DNA of 47,326 nt, taken from the NCBI GenBank assembly GCA_947589685.1, contig CANQCN010000007.1:1-47326 (forward strand), read 5' to 3'. The position numbers and the translations under genes were made by a program. The notes beneath the pieces were generated by a model that saw only the letters and a program-made list of their open reading frames with translations, did no database searches and was not told where the DNA came from. Origin of the DNA: an uncultured Clostridia bacterium. GTDB lineage: Bacteria; Bacillota; Clostridia; Christensenellales; CAG-314. Below, piece after piece: positions 46,974-47,326 of this stretch (position 1 is the stretch's first letter; the number at the start of each line of letters is the position of its first letter).

Positions 46974-47326
46974 ATTGGGGTGTGACCAAACACGAAGAGG
47001 TCAAACGGATAGTTTTCATCAAAATTCCGCAATCACGGACCTGTGCCGAGATTGCGGTCCACCCCGGAGATGCCGAGGGTATGGGAGACCTCGGCGAAAG
47101 TCTATCCGACCGCGCGTGCGACTAAATTTCAAACAATGCCCTACCTTGTTCTACCCGGAGCGAGGGTGTTCCAACGTTCTACCCGGAGCGAGGGTGTTCC
47201 AACGCAAAACAATCTGCAACGAGGGCGTAGCCCGAAGCGAAGCCGTTTTGCGTGGAACACCCGATGCGACTTGTGGTCGGTAGGCTCAAATGGCAAATGT
47301 TGGGGTGCAAAAGAAACAAGTTTGGC
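46974..47326 (-). repeat. Interspersed structured element, copy C (runs off the window)
   Basis: Reverse complement shares both conserved blocks with copy A; left boundary approximate. Confidence 0.8.
47148..47203. repeat. Perfect 28-bp tandem duplication inside copy C
   Basis: GTTCTACCCGGAGCGAGGGTGTTCCAAC twice, head to tail (47148-47175, 47176-47203). Confidence 0.95.

Noticed and set aside
47148-47203. Possible CRISPR array (28-bp repeat twice)
   Set aside because: The units are directly adjacent with no spacers, only two copies, and no cas genes nearby.
46975-47283. 102-aa ORF over copy C
   Set aside because: Lies in the structured repeat, is not shared with copy A, and has no start-site support.
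1-47326. tRNA and rRNA genes
   Set aside because: No T-arm GGTTCGAATCC-type or rRNA signature sequences noticed on either strand; a tRNAscan-SE/Infernal run would be needed to exclude them fully.

Overview
This window looks like a chromosomal segment from a Firmicutes/Clostridia-like bacterium (lineage inferred from gene content only). Most genes are on the minus strand. From left to right: a putative nucleic-acid/sugar acquisition operon (giant OB-fold lipoprotein, thermonuclease-like lipoprotein, solute-binding protein, two permeases, ABC ATPase); an RDD protein; glmS; a zinc-ribbon protein divergent from an XRE regulator; typA/bipA; a CMD-cupin gene; smpB, rnr and secG; a pgk-(small ORF)-tpiA-gpmI glycolytic operon; a GT2 gene divergent from a ferritin-like gene; ispDF, rqcP-like, recR, ybaB and dnaX; a sigH-like sigma factor; rlmB and mrnC; a GNAT gene; a NYN protein; an OGG-type glycosylase; rpmA-prp-rplU; a TetR regulator divergent from an alpha/beta hydrolase; two short unknown ORFs; an ECF sigma/RsgI-like pair; rsmI; trmN6-like; and a lipoprotein. 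I found no rRNA, tRNA or CRISPR array. The most unusual signal is a roughly 130-350 nt interspersed element present three times (17880-18169 on +; 19177-19300 and 46974-47326 on -). It has conserved sequence blocks, a compensatory base-pair change in a hairpin, a mutually exclusive hairpin pair and a variable interior; two inverted copies flank the CMD-cupin gene. Other notable signals are two 16-bp operator-like palindromes at the XRE/zinc-ribbon divergence, one filling the -35/-10 spacer; two unannotated mini transcription units with promoter and terminator; a 49-aa ORF missing from the ORF track; and a likely leaderless hydrolase gene. All assignments come from reading the sequence and translations by eye; no database search was run.
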